Assembly (NCBI GenBank): GCA_965205525.1
Contig: OZ242171.1
Coordinates: forward strand, 372,001 to 436,000
DNA: 64,000 bases
Direction: 5' to 3'
From: G965205525 sp965205525
Lineage (GTDB): Bacteria; Pseudomonadota; Gammaproteobacteria; JABABF01
The position numbers and the translations under genes were made by a program. Each line of letters opens with the position of its first letter. Within the stretch, counting starts at the first letter, position 1. Shown here one piece after another: positions 16,711-25,493 of the stretch. A model generated the notes under the pieces. That model ran no database searches. It had not been told where the DNA came from and saw nothing but the letters and a program-made list of their open reading frames with translations.

Positions 16711-17520
16711 ATGAACACACCTGATGATCCGGTCTGGCACACCCTGCTCAAAGAGACCGAAACCGAGGCAGCAAGCGAGCAGGCACTTTCAAAGTACCTG
16801 CAGAGCACCGTGGCAAAGCGCACTTCTCTGGAGGCATCCCTGGCCCATCACCTGGCCTGCAAACTGGGGGCACCGGAAATCTGCACACCGCCGCCGGTGG
16901 AGCAGGTGCTGATGGAGGCCTACAGCAGCGGGCCCGCCATAGGACAGGCAATTCGCGCAGACCTGCAAGCCGTGCGAGAGCGGGATTCTGCCTGTCCCGA
17001 TTTTCTCACCCCTTTTCTCTTCTTCAAAGGATTTCATGCTCTGCAAGTGTATAGAGCAGCGCACTGGCTGTGGGGGGAAAAACGGCGCAGCATGGCGCTA
17101 TTCCTGCAGAACCGCTCCTCGGATATTTTCGGCGTGGACATCCATCCCGCCGCAGACATCGGACAGGGCGTGATGATGGATCATGCCACGGGCATTGTCA
17201 TCGGCGAGACCGCCCGGGTGAAAAACAATGTCTCCATCATGCAGGGGGTCACTCTGGGGGGCACCGGAAAGGAAGAGGGAGACCGGCATCCGAAAGTGGG
17301 AGAAGGGGTGCTTATCAGCGCAGGCGCAAAGATCTTGGGAAATATTTACATCGGCGACGGTGCCAAGGTGGGGGCCGGCAGCGTGGTGCTTGCGAATGTT
17401 CCTCCCCATACCACCGTGGCGGGCATTCCCGCCAAGGCGGTAGGTAAGCCCAAGGCGGCACAGCCGGCCTTGGAGATGGAGCACGATATCAGCCGGGACA
17501 TGGATACCGGCAAGTCCTAA
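16711..17520 (+). CDS. cysE: Serine O-acetyltransferase CysE
   Basis: 269-residue enzyme acetylating serine for cysteine synthesis, which also supplies IscS with substrate. N-terminal helical domain (about 1-140) with DLQAVRERDSACPDFLTPFLFFKGFHALQ, then a left-handed beta helix of hexapeptide repeats. Key motifs are DIHPAADIGQG, DHATGIVIGETA and GGTGKEEGDRHPKVGEGVLI. The ATG at 16711 aligns with E. coli CysE; the longer upstream frame overlaps the SDR remnant. The acidic C-terminus is of the type that docks into CysK. Confidence 0.96.
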   Translation: MNTPDDPVWHTLLKETETEAASEQALSKYLQSTVAKRTSLEASLAHHLACKLGAPEICTPPPVEQVLMEAYSSGPAIGQAIRADLQAVRERDSACPDFLTPFLFFKGFHALQVYRAAHWLWGEKRRSMALFLQNRSSDIFGVDIHPAADIGQGVMMDHATGIVIGETARVKNNVSIMQGVTLGGTGKEEGDRHPKVGEGVLISAGAKILGNIYIGDGAKVGAGSVVLANVPPHTTVAGIPAKAVGKPKAAQPALEMEHDISRDMDTGKS

Positions 17521-17816
17521 CTCTCCCGCCGAGCCGCTTATGCTGACCGATGCCCTGTTTGATGCAGGCCAGAGTTCCGACTAGGGGGAGACAGAGCGGC
17601 AACGGCAGCTGCAGATTATTCTGAGCATTATCGGGGGCGAAGAGGATTCTCTCCCCTGAAAGACAGCATGCAGAGAGGACAGCGGCAGGTTATCCCGCGG
17701 TGGGCAAGGCAGACCTTCGGCGCTGCCGGAGATCAGCAGCAGCAAATCACCCGGGGCAGCGAACCCTCTTGGATTGTCTGCACCGCAGACTTTTGAGAGG
17801 ATGATTGGCCGGATCT
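17521..17816. other. Intergenic region cysE / modC
   Basis: 296 bp between convergent genes. No conserved frame, tRNA or clear intrinsic terminator was seen. Confidence 0.5.
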
Positions 17817-18911
17817 TCAGCCCGGCCAGAGAGCGGCGCTTTTGACTTGGGCATATAGGGCAGTTCCGGGCTGCAAGCCGAGATTCTCCCGTGATTTGCG
17901 GGTGATACGCGCCAAGAGGTATTGCGCGCCTAAGCGAAGACGCACCAGCACCCTGTTGTCTGCAGCCTCGACCAAGGCATCCACCTCTGCCGGCAGGATG
18001 TTGAGGATGCTGCTGCCTTCCGGTTTTTTCAGGGCCAGGCTCAGGTCCCGGGCCGGCACCTGCACCCGCACCAGTTGTCCCGCCGCCGCATGAAGGTGCC
18101 CTAAGAGCAGAGTGTGCCCTTCCACCTCCACTTCGCTCAGCTGAAAGTCTGTGTCGTGACGCCGCACCTTCCCCTCCAGCACCGCCGCCGCCTGCTCGGA
18201 GCGGGCCAGGCTGGTGTCCAGGCGTGCGCACAATTCCGGCAGCGGAGCAGCGGCTTCCGCTTGCCCTTCTTGCAACAGCACCAGTTCATCGGCCAGGCGG
18301 CTGATTTCGTCCATGCTGTGACTGATATAAAGCACAGCGGTGCCGAAGCGTCTGCGAAAGGCATCCAGAAAGTCCAGCGCTTGTCCTCGGGTCCGATTGT
18401 CCATGCCGCTCATGGGCTCATCCAGCAGCAGCAGGCGGGGGCCCGACAGAAGTGCCCGGGCCAGGTTGAAGCGGCGCTGCTGCCCCCCGGACATCTCTGC
18501 CGGACGATGCGCCAGAAGGGGGGTGATGTCCAGTGCCTCTGCCACCTCTTCCAGTTCCGGGCCGGGCATCCGCCGTCGGCGCAGTGCGTAGTGCAGGTTG
18601 TCTGCCCCGCTCATGTGCGGGAACAGTGTTGATTCTTGAAAGACACAGCCAATCCTGCGCCGGTGGGGAGGCAGCCAGGTGCGCCCTGCCTGCCAAGCTT
18701 CACCTGCAAAGTGCACACGGCTTTTGCTGCTGCGCCCACAAAAACCCGCAAGGCATAGGAGCACGGTGGATTTGCCGCTCCCGGATGGCCCGTACAGCGC
18801 GGTTACCGCTCCCGAGCGCATCGCCAGGGAAAGGGACAGGCGGAAGGCATTGCCCTTAGGGGGAGCGGGATGCGCGAGAAGCAGCTTTGCCTGCAGCGCA
18901 AAAGTGTTCAT
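17817..18911 (-). CDS. modC: Molybdate ABC transporter ATP-binding protein ModC
   Basis: 364-residue ATPase of the molybdate importer. Walker A GPSGSGKST, signature EMSGGQQRRFNLARALL and Walker B LLLLDEPMSGMD form the nucleotide-binding domain (about 1-235). The C-terminal third is a Mop/TOBE oxyanion-binding domain, as in ModC rather than generic ABC ATPases. It overlaps modB by 4 bp and is the last gene of modABC. Confidence 0.94.
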   Translation of the reverse strand: MNTFALQAKLLLAHPAPPKGNAFRLSLSLAMRSGAVTALYGPSGSGKSTVLLCLAGFCGRSSKSRVHFAGEAWQAGRTWLPPHRRRIGCVFQESTLFPHMSGADNLHYALRRRRMPGPELEEVAEALDITPLLAHRPAEMSGGQQRRFNLARALLSGPRLLLLDEPMSGMDNRTRGQALDFLDAFRRRFGTAVLYISHSMDEISRLADELVLLQEGQAEAAAPLPELCARLDTSLARSEQAAAVLEGKVRRHDTDFQLSEVEVEGHTLLLGHLHAAAGQLVRVQVPARDLSLALKKPEGSSILNILPAEVDALVEAADNRVLVRLRLGAQYLLARITRKSRENLGLQPGTALYAQVKSAALWPG

Positions 18912-19582
18912 CGCAGCCGAAAACTTCCTTTGCCTGCGTACAGCACGACCAGCAGCAAAAAGGAAAATACCAGAAGGCCGGCGGCCAGGCGGTGGGCGGA
19001 ATCATATTGCAGTGTTTCAATTCGGTCGTACAGGGCGATGGAGAGCACCTGAGTTTCGCCAGGTATGTTGCCGCCGATCATCAGCACCACGCCGAATTCT
19101 CCGACCGTATGCGCAAAGCCAAGGCTGGCAGCGGTAATCAAGCTGCGCCGTGCCAGCGGCAGCGCAATGCTAAAAAAGCGTTCTACGGGCCCGGCGCCCA
19201 GAGTGGCGGCGGCATCTAAGAGTCTCGGCGGCAGCTGCTCAAAGGCCGCCTGCAGGGGCTGTACCACGAAAGGCAGCGAATACAGAACCGAGCCGATGAC
19301 CAGCCCGGTAAAACTAAAGGCGAGCATCTGTCCGCTGAGCGCCAGCCAGGGGGCACCCAGCATCCCCTGTGGAGACAGCGCGAGAAGCAGATAAAAACCG
19401 ATAACGGTGGGGGGCAGCACCAGCGGCAGCGCCACGGCCGCCTCCACCAGCGCTTGGCCTGTACGCCGTTGCCGTCGTGCCAGCCACCAGGCGAGGGGCA
19501 GCCCCAGGGCCAGCAGGATGAGAGTGCTGACCGCCGCCAGCTTCATGGTCAGCGTCAGTGCCATCCAGTCAGCAGTGCTCAC
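18908..19582 (-). CDS. modB: Molybdate ABC transporter permease ModB
   Basis: 224-residue inner-membrane permease with about five or six hydrophobic segments. The EAA loop that meets ModC is near LLDAAATLGAGPVERFFSIALPLARRSL. The PLVLPPTVIGFYLLL segment is typical of ModB. Start and stop overlap modA and modC by 4 bp each, so the three subunits are translationally linked. Confidence 0.94.
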   Translation of the reverse strand: MSTADWMALTLTMKLAAVSTLILLALGLPLAWWLARRQRRTGQALVEAAVALPLVLPPTVIGFYLLLALSPQGMLGAPWLALSGQMLAFSFTGLVIGSVLYSLPFVVQPLQAAFEQLPPRLLDAAATLGAGPVERFFSIALPLARRSLITAASLGFAHTVGEFGVVLMIGGNIPGETQVLSIALYDRIETLQYDSAHRLAAGLLVFSFLLLVVLYAGKGSFRLR

Positions 19583-20406
19583 GGGCCCGGTTTCCCCCCT
19601 TCGGGCATCCGATAGCCCTCTGCGACCAAGAGAGCTATGGTTTTCTCCCTGCGAAGGAATTGCAGCAGTGCCCGGGCCGCCGGATTGTCGGCTCCCCGCA
19701 GCAGCAGAGCGGCCTGCTGCTCAATCGGCGGATGCAGGGAGTAGGGAATGGAGCGGTAGCGCTTTGCAGAGGCGACCCGGCGCGCCTGGGACAGGGCCAC
19801 CAGGCCCGCCGCCGCACCGCCGCCCACGACGAATTGGAGGGCTTGCCCGGCATTGTGCCCCCTGACCAGGCGTCCCTCCATGGTTTTTTGCAGCCCCAGG
19901 CTGCCCAGCAGCTGCCAGGCAGCTCGGCCGTAGGGAGCCAGTTCCGGGTGGGCGATCGCCAGATGCCAGTTACCCGGTTTCTGCAGCAGGCGGACCACGG
20001 CCTCCGTCCCCTCCTCTCGGAAGTCCGGCAGTATCTTTCCCGCCAGCAGGGCCAGGCGACCTTCGGCATAGGTGAAGCGAGAGCCGGGCACAACGAGACC
20101 GGCCTGCTCCAGTGCCAGGGGACGCTGTGTATCGGCGGCCAGGAATACATCTATAGGGGCGCCAGCCAGCACTATTGCCGCCAGCACGCCGGAGGCGCCT
20201 GCGGTGATGCGCAGCCGGTGTCCGCTCGCTTTTCTGAAATGCGGTTCCAAAAGCTCCAGGGTTGGGCGGAAACTGCTGGCCACGGCGACATTTGCCGTGG
20301 CACCGATGGCTGCCGGCGAAGACGCAGCCAGGGCTGCCCCGAGCGCCAGTCCCCGCAGTGCACCTCTGAACAGCGGGCCCTGCAGAAAAAAACCATGCGC
20401 GCTCAT
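19579..20406 (-). CDS. modA: Molybdate-binding periplasmic protein ModA
   Basis: 275-residue solute-binding protein. The ATG at 20406 is preceded by GGCGGG and gives a signal peptide ending near SSPAAIGATANVAVA; the frame stays open upstream but there is no hydrophobic start. VASSFRPTLELLEPHF and GASGVLAAIVLAGAPIDVFLAAD supply the oxyanion-binding Ser residues. Tungstate cannot be excluded from sequence. Probable users of the metal in the window are the MopB enzyme (50630) and MsrP (63358). Confidence 0.92.
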   Translation of the reverse strand: MSAHGFFLQGPLFRGALRGLALGAALAASSPAAIGATANVAVASSFRPTLELLEPHFRKASGHRLRITAGASGVLAAIVLAGAPIDVFLAADTQRPLALEQAGLVVPGSRFTYAEGRLALLAGKILPDFREEGTEAVVRLLQKPGNWHLAIAHPELAPYGRAAWQLLGSLGLQKTMEGRLVRGHNAGQALQFVVGGGAAAGLVALSQARRVASAKRYRSIPYSLHPPIEQQAALLLRGADNPAARALLQFLRREKTIALLVAEGYRMPEGGKPGP

Positions 20407-20519
20407 CCCGCCATAATATCCCCAGTCCCTTTTTTCTCTCGTATCTCCGCCCGCCGTCAGCTGCCTGCGATCTTCACTGAAACCTCTCCTTTTCTCTTTC
20501 ACATCTGCGCCCGCCGCAC

Positions 20520-20525
20520 TATAAT
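20520..20525 (+). promoter_or_regulatory. Probable comF -10 box
   Basis: Perfect TATAAT 29 bp before the comF ATG. The hexamer 17 bp upstream (TTTCAC, 20497-20502) is a weak -35. It lies in the space shared with divergent modA. Confidence 0.4.
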
Positions 20526-20553
20526 CGGGGCATATCCCGGGGCAGGGAAGCCC

Positions 20554-21270
20554 ATGTCAAAACCTTTTCGCCGAGTCCTTCACACTCTTCACGAGATTTT
20601 CCCCGCCGCCTGCCTGCTGTGCGGGAAAACAGTGCATCGCCACATAGACCTGTGCAGGGACTGCGAGGCGGCGCTGCCCTACAACCGCCCGGCCTGTCTC
20701 TGCTGCGGCAGTCCGGCAGCGGAGGGGGTGCCGACAATGCGCTGCGGCTTTTGCTTAGGGCATCGCTGGCCGGTGGAAAGCTGTACCACGCTCCTGCGCT
20801 ACGAGGGTGCAGCCGCCGACTTGGTGACCCGCTTCAAGTACCAGAGTAGCCTGGCCAGCGGCCGCACACTGTCTCTGCTCTTGGCTGAATACCTGAAGAA
20901 TACCTGGGCGGGCGGGCCTTTTCCAGAGCTTCTCATCCCGGTGCCGCTGCACTGGCGAAGGCTCTTTGCGCGGGGCTTCAATCAGTCCCTGGAGGTCGCC
21001 AAGGTGCTCGCCCGGGAGTTAGAACTGCCCCTTGACCAGCGATGCTGCCGGCGGGTGCGCCCCACCGCCAGGCAGGTGGGGCTGGACGAGGAGCAGCGGC
21101 GACAGAACCTGCAAGGCGCTTTCCACTGCGATTTCGGAGCCGCCGCTGTGCCCGGGAGGGTGGCTATCGTAGATGATGTGCTCACCTCCGGCGCTACGGC
21201 AACTGCGCTGGCAACCCTGCTGCAGGAGGCCGGCAGCCAGGTGCATCTGTGGTGCCTGGCCAGGGCCTGA
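20554..21270 (+). CDS. comF: ComF/GntX family phosphoribosyltransferase-like protein
   Basis: 238-residue ComF-type protein: an N-terminal four-cysteine-pair region (CLLC, CRDC, CLCC, CGFC) that probably binds zinc, then a phosphoribosyltransferase fold with the PRPP motif VAIVDDVLTSGATATA. ATG at 20554 follows GGCAGGG. ComF is linked to DNA uptake in transformable bacteria; the E. coli homologue GntX lies next to bioH, and this gene precedes the bio operon, so the neighbourhood is conserved. Confidence 0.9.
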   Translation: MSKPFRRVLHTLHEIFPAACLLCGKTVHRHIDLCRDCEAALPYNRPACLCCGSPAAEGVPTMRCGFCLGHRWPVESCTTLLRYEGAAADLVTRFKYQSSLASGRTLSLLLAEYLKNTWAGGPFPELLIPVPLHWRRLFARGFNQSLEVAKVLARELELPLDQRCCRRVRPTARQVGLDEEQRRQNLQGAFHCDFGAAAVPGRVAIVDDVLTSGATATALATLLQEAGSQVHLWCLARA

Positions 21271-21291
21271 ATAGGTGGGCATATCGGGTAT

Positions 21292-21325
21292 AAGTTAACC
21301 ATATCAGCGCCCTGAAGGTTGACAA
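21292..21325 (+). promoter_or_regulatory. BirA-type biotin operator
   Basis: Inverted half-sites AAGTTAACC (21292-21300) and GGTTGACAA (21317-21325) separated by 16 bp. The known proteobacterial BirA operator has half-sites TTGTAAACC and GGTTTACAA, and the E. coli operator has the same 16-bp spacer. The right half overlaps the -35 box of the bioB promoter, so bound BirA-biotinyl-AMP would block RNA polymerase. Confidence 0.8.
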
Positions 21326-21346
21326 GTATCCGCTGCCCTCTATCAT
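21319..21346 (+). promoter_or_regulatory. bioB promoter
   Basis: Perfect -35 TTGACA at 21319-21324 and TATCAT at 21341-21346, with a 16-bp spacer, 29 bp before the bioB ATG. It is one of the strongest sigma-70-type promoters visible in the window. Confidence 0.75.
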
Positions 21347-21374
21347 TCCCCCAGCGATTTTCTGAGGGAACGCC

Positions 21375-22382
21375 ATGCCTAGCAAAGAAAAAGAAACCCT
21401 GCGCAACGACTGGACTTTTGACGAGGTGGCGCAGCTGTGGGCGCTGCCCTTTGGCGAGCTGGTGTATCGCGCACAGGGTGTGCATCGGCAGTTCTGGCCG
21501 CCGGATACGGTGCAGGCCAGCACCCTCCTGTCTATCAAGACCGGCAATTGCCCCGAGGACTGTGCCTATTGCCCCCAGAGTCGGCGTTACCACACGGGCC
21601 TTGAGACGGAGCCCCTGGCAGACTTGGATACGGTGCTGGACAGTGCCCGCCGAGCAAAAGAGGCGGGGTCCACCCGCTTCTGCATGGGTGCCGCCTGGCG
21701 CTCCCCCAAGGATCGGGACATGCCGGCCCTGGAGAAAATGGTGCTGGGGGTGAAGGATCTCGGTCTGGAGACCTGCATGACCCTGGGCATGCTGACTCCC
21801 AAACAGGCTCGCCGCCTAGCCGATGCCGGCTTGGACTACTACAACCACAACCTGGATACCTCGCCGGAGTTTTACCGCAAGATCATCACGACCCGCAGCT
21901 ACCAGGAGCGCTTGGATACCTTGTCCCATGTGCGGGATGCAGGCATCAAGCTCTGCTGCGGGGGCATTCTCGGCATGGGGGAGACGAGGGAGGATCGCAT
22001 TCACCTTCTTTTGCAGCTGGCCTGCCTGCCGGCGCACCCGGAGAGCGTGCCCATCAATATGCTGGTGCGGGTGGCCGGCACACCCCTGGAAAAAGAGGAG
22101 GACTTGGACCCTCTGGAGTTCATCTGCACCCTGGCGGTGGCCCGCATACTGATGCCCGGCTCCCGTCTGCGCCTATCGGCCGGCCGTGAAGCCATGAGCG
22201 ACGAGCTGCAGGCCCTGGCCTTTTTAGCGGGGGCCAATTCCATCTTTTTTGGCGAGCGTCTGCTGACCACCGCCAATCCGGAACAGGATGAAGACCGCAC
22301 GCTCTTGGAGCGCCTCGGCATTCGCATTGAGAAAGCTGACAGCTCCCTGCCCGGGCAGACCTCTTCCCAGGCTGCCTGCTGA
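21375..22382 (+). CDS. bioB: Biotin synthase BioB
   Basis: 335-residue radical SAM enzyme inserting sulfur into dethiobiotin. Cys59, Cys63 and Cys66 in CPEDCAYCPQS hold the 4Fe-4S cluster. YYNHNLDTSPEFYRKI and the arginine-containing SRLRLSAGRE, the latter a [2Fe-2S] ligand region, are intact. A final Gln/Ser-rich tail of about 15 residues is extra. First gene of bioB-bioF-bioHC-bioD behind a BirA operator. bioA is not in the window. Confidence 0.97.
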   Translation: MPSKEKETLRNDWTFDEVAQLWALPFGELVYRAQGVHRQFWPPDTVQASTLLSIKTGNCPEDCAYCPQSRRYHTGLETEPLADLDTVLDSARRAKEAGSTRFCMGAAWRSPKDRDMPALEKMVLGVKDLGLETCMTLGMLTPKQARRLADAGLDYYNHNLDTSPEFYRKIITTRSYQERLDTLSHVRDAGIKLCCGGILGMGETREDRIHLLLQLACLPAHPESVPINMLVRVAGTPLEKEEDLDPLEFICTLAVARILMPGSRLRLSAGREAMSDELQALAFLAGANSIFFGERLLTTANPEQDEDRTLLERLGIRIEKADSSLPGQTSSQAAC

Positions 22383-22403
22383 GCTTTTCCCACCGCCGCC
22401 GGC

Positions 22404-23558
22404 GTGGAGAAACTTGCCGCTGCCCTTGAGGCGCAGAGGGCGGCAGATCTGTATCGCCGCCGCCGCACCCTGCAGTCGCCCCAGGGGGCGGAGGTGGTGG
22501 TGGACGGCACATCCTGCCTTAATTTCTGCAGCAACGATTATTTGGGTCTGGCTAATCATCCGGCGGTGGTGAGCGCCTTTCAGCAGGGGCTCAGCCAGTA
22601 TGGCGCGGGCAGCGGCGCCTCTCACCTGGTATGCGGTCACAGTGCCGCCCACGAGGAGTTGGAGGAAGCCCTTGCTCGCTTTACCGGTCGCCCCCGAGCA
22701 CTGCTGTTCTCCACCGGCTACATGGCCAACCTGGGTGCTGTGCAGGCCTTGGCGGGGCGGGGTGACGGCGTGTACGAAGATCGCCTGAACCACGCCTCTT
22801 TGCTGGATGCGGCCCTTTTATCCCGGGCTTCCCTCCATCGCTTTCGCCACGGGGATGCGGCGGATTTGGAGAGTCAGCTGGCGGAGCAGAAAAAAGGCCG
22901 CAAGCTGGTAGCGGTGGACGGGGTTTTCAGCATGGATGGCAACCTGTCGCCCCTGTCGGCACTGGCGGCGGCGGCGGCTCGGCAGGATGCCTGGCTGATG
23001 GTGGACGATGCCCATGGTTTCGGCGTGCTGGGAGAGCGGGGGGCTGGCTCGGTTGAGCACTGCGGGCTCGGAATGGCAGAAGTGCCGATCCTCATGGGCA
23101 CCTTGGGCAAGGCCCTGGGGGTGGCCGGCGCCTTTGTCGCCGGCTCTTTAACCCTGATTGAAACCCTGCTTCAATTCGCCCGCACCGGCATCTACACCAC
23201 AGCCCTGCCGCCGGCCCAGGCGGTGGCGGTGCTGGCAGCGCTCCGTCTCGTCGGCAAGGAGGAGCCCTGGCGGCGGGAGCATCTGCATCAGCGTGTAGAT
23301 TATTTTCGTCGGGGAGCCGCCCGTCTGGGCCTGCCCCTGACGGCCTCCGAGACCCCTATACAGCCTCTTTTGGTCGGCACGCCGGGGCGTGCCTTGGATT
23401 TAGCTGAGGGGCTGCTGGCCAAGGGGCTGTGGATTGCGGCCATTCGCCCCCCCGCAGTGCCCGAGGGCACTGCGCGCCTGCGCATCACCTTGAGCGCAGC
23501 CCATAGCGAGGCCCATGTAGACTTTCTGCTGGAGGCCCTGGCGGCACTATGGTCCTAA
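22404..23558 (+). CDS. bioF: 8-amino-7-oxononanoate synthase BioF
   Basis: 384-residue PLP enzyme condensing pimeloyl-thioester and alanine. The GTG start, 21 bp after bioB, gives the standard N-terminus; no ATG fits. Lys236 in GTLGKALG is the PLP lysine, the same number as in E. coli. NFCSNDYLGLA and DDAHGFGVLG are intact. 219 bp without a gene separate it from bioHC. Confidence 0.96.
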   Translation: MEKLAAALEAQRAADLYRRRRTLQSPQGAEVVVDGTSCLNFCSNDYLGLANHPAVVSAFQQGLSQYGAGSGASHLVCGHSAAHEELEEALARFTGRPRALLFSTGYMANLGAVQALAGRGDGVYEDRLNHASLLDAALLSRASLHRFRHGDAADLESQLAEQKKGRKLVAVDGVFSMDGNLSPLSALAAAAARQDAWLMVDDAHGFGVLGERGAGSVEHCGLGMAEVPILMGTLGKALGVAGAFVAGSLTLIETLLQFARTGIYTTALPPAQAVAVLAALRLVGKEEPWRREHLHQRVDYFRRGAARLGLPLTASETPIQPLLVGTPGRALDLAEGLLAKGLWIAAIRPPAVPEGTARLRITLSAAHSEAHVDFLLEALAALWS

Positions 23559-23777
23559 AGAAAAAGCAAAGTGCCGCCCCTTTCCCGCTTTCACCATTGT
23601 CCGAGCCGGATTTCAGACAGCCGCTGAATGCTCGGGCGGATGGCGCAGGGCGAAGGTCTTTGCGGTCCGGTCCAGGCTTCGGACGGCTGCCGAAGGGCAC
23701 GGGCACATGTGGGAGGGCGTGGTTTCTGCCCGCCTCTTGGGGCGCTATGCGGGTGATCTGCCGATATCCCTCTAGGC

Positions 23778-25493
23778 ATGTCTGAAAGAGCAGAGGCCGC
23801 TGCCTCAGCACAGGGGATTCATGTGCTGTCCTCGCCTGCTCCCGCTTCCGACGCCCCGTCTCTGGTGCTGTTTCACGGGCTCGGTTTCAGCGGCGCGGTC
23901 TGGGAGGGGCTGGCAGAGGATTTGCAGCGGAGCTTCCACCTGCACATCTTTGACCTGCCCGGCTTTGGGCAGAGTGCGCCGCCGTCGCCGGACAGCCCTC
24001 CTCAGGCACTGCTGGACAGCATGCTTTTGCACCTGCCTCCCCGGGCCTGCTATCTCGGCTGGTCCCTCGGCGGGCACCTCGCCCTGCAGCTGGCGATGCG
24101 CTTTCCAAAGCGTGTGGAGGCTCTCATCACCATCGGCACTAGCCCCTGCTTTCAGCAGCGCCCGGGCTGGACGGCGGGTGTGTCGGAGGAGGATTTGCTT
24201 AATTTTCGGCAGATTGTGGCCGAGGGACAGAAGGAGGGGATGCGCCGCCTGGCATCTCTCATCGCCCGGGGCGAGGGGGAGCCCCTCGGCGTGGTGCGCT
24301 GCTTGGAGCGTCTGACAGCTGCTTACCCCCCCAGCAGCGAGGGGATGCGAGCGGGGCTCCGTCTGCTGGCGGAGGGAGATCTGCGAGAGGGGCTGCAAGC
24401 CCTGCAAATGCCGATGCTTCATATCCTGGGGGGCGGCGATGCCTTGGTTCCGGCAGCCCTGGCCCGGGCATTGCAGACCCTGTGTCCGGCCCATCGGGTG
24501 ATGGTGCTGCCGGGGACTGGGCATGCGCCATTTCTCACTTTTCCTTCCGCGGTGGCCGCCGGAGTGCGCTGCTTTGCCGAGGACAATGGACTGCTGCCGT
24601 CATCGCCCCAGCCCCTGGACCAGCACCGCATTGCCCGCTCTTTCAGCCGCGCTGCCAAGGCGTATGACCAGGTTGCCGATCTGCAGCGGGAGAGCGGTGA
24701 AATCCTGCTCAGCCATGTCATCGCTGAAAGCAGCCCGGGAAGGCGCGCCGCTGTCCCGTTTTCGTTCTCCGATGCTCCTCAATTGGTGCAGCAGGAGAGC
24801 ACCGCCGCCGACCCGGGCCGGGATATCGGAAGCGAACATGGGGCCGGGCCGCTCCGCCTGCTGGACCTCGGCTGCGGCACGGGTCATTTCCTGCCGATGC
24901 TGAAAGATGCTTTTCCCGAGGGTCAGTGCCTGGCGCTGGATTTGGCGGAGGGGATGCTGCGCCAAGCACAGAGCCGCGCCGACGCTGCCTGGCTCTGCGC
25001 CGATGCCGCTCGGCTGCCTCTGGCAGCGGGCACCCTGCACCTGATTTTTGCTAATCTGGTGTTTCAATGGTGCGGTCCTCCCGGCCCCCTCTTGAAAGAG
25101 ATGGCCCGGGTGCTCCGTTCGGGGGGCTGTCTTGCCTTTGCAACTTTTGGCCCCGAAACCCTATGGGAGCTCCGCACCGCCTGGCGCGCCGCCGACGCAG
25201 ATAGCCATGTGCGCCGTTTTGCCTTGGCAGATGACTGGCGCCGGGCCGCCAGCGCTGCCGACATGGGGTGCGAGATGCTGCAGACCAGCATGCGCCTGCG
25301 CCGCTATCCGGACCTGCGCGGCCTGGCTGCCGAACTGAAGTCCCTGGGTGCGCACAACAGTGCTCCCAGGGTGAGGGGTCTCACCGCTCCCCGGCGACTG
25401 GCAATCGCAGAGGCGGCCTATGAGACACTGCGGGACGAAGCCGGGCTGCCGGCCACTTTTCAATTGATTTTCGGGCTGCTGGTTAAGAGGTGA
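23778..25493 (+). CDS. bioHC: BioH-BioC fusion: pimeloyl-ACP methyl ester esterase and malonyl-ACP O-methyltransferase
   Basis: 571-residue bifunctional protein. Residues 1-270 are an alpha/beta hydrolase with Ser96 in GWSLGG, Asp221 in GGGDALVP and His249 in GTGHAP: BioH. Residues about 280-571 are a SAM methyltransferase beginning RIARSFSRAAKAYDQVADLQR, with LLDLGCGTGHF at 361-371: BioC. BioC makes the methyl ester that opens pimelate synthesis and BioH removes it, so one polypeptide holds both ends of the disguise step. Such fusions are known in some Gammaproteobacteria. About 30 residues of loop precede the SAM motif. Confidence 0.94.
   Translation: MSERAEAAASAQGIHVLSSPAPASDAPSLVLFHGLGFSGAVWEGLAEDLQRSFHLHIFDLPGFGQSAPPSPDSPPQALLDSMLLHLPPRACYLGWSLGGHLALQLAMRFPKRVEALITIGTSPCFQQRPGWTAGVSEEDLLNFRQIVAEGQKEGMRRLASLIARGEGEPLGVVRCLERLTAAYPPSSEGMRAGLRLLAEGDLREGLQALQMPMLHILGGGDALVPAALARALQTLCPAHRVMVLPGTGHAPFLTFPSAVAAGVRCFAEDNGLLPSSPQPLDQHRIARSFSRAAKAYDQVADLQRESGEILLSHVIAESSPGRRAAVPFSFSDAPQLVQQESTAADPGRDIGSEHGAGPLRLLDLGCGTGHFLPMLKDAFPEGQCLALDLAEGMLRQAQSRADAAWLCADAARLPLAAGTLHLIFANLVFQWCGPPGPLLKEMARVLRSGGCLAFATFGPETLWELRTAWRAADADSHVRRFALADDWRRAASAADMGCEMLQTSMRLRRYPDLRGLAAELKSLGAHNSAPRVRGLTAPRRLAIAEAAYETLRDEAGLPATFQLIFGLLVKR

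Noticed and set aside
23559..23777. Possible small gene between bioF and bioHC.
   Set aside because: Frames of 60-78 codons show no resemblance to known families and no ribosome-binding site.
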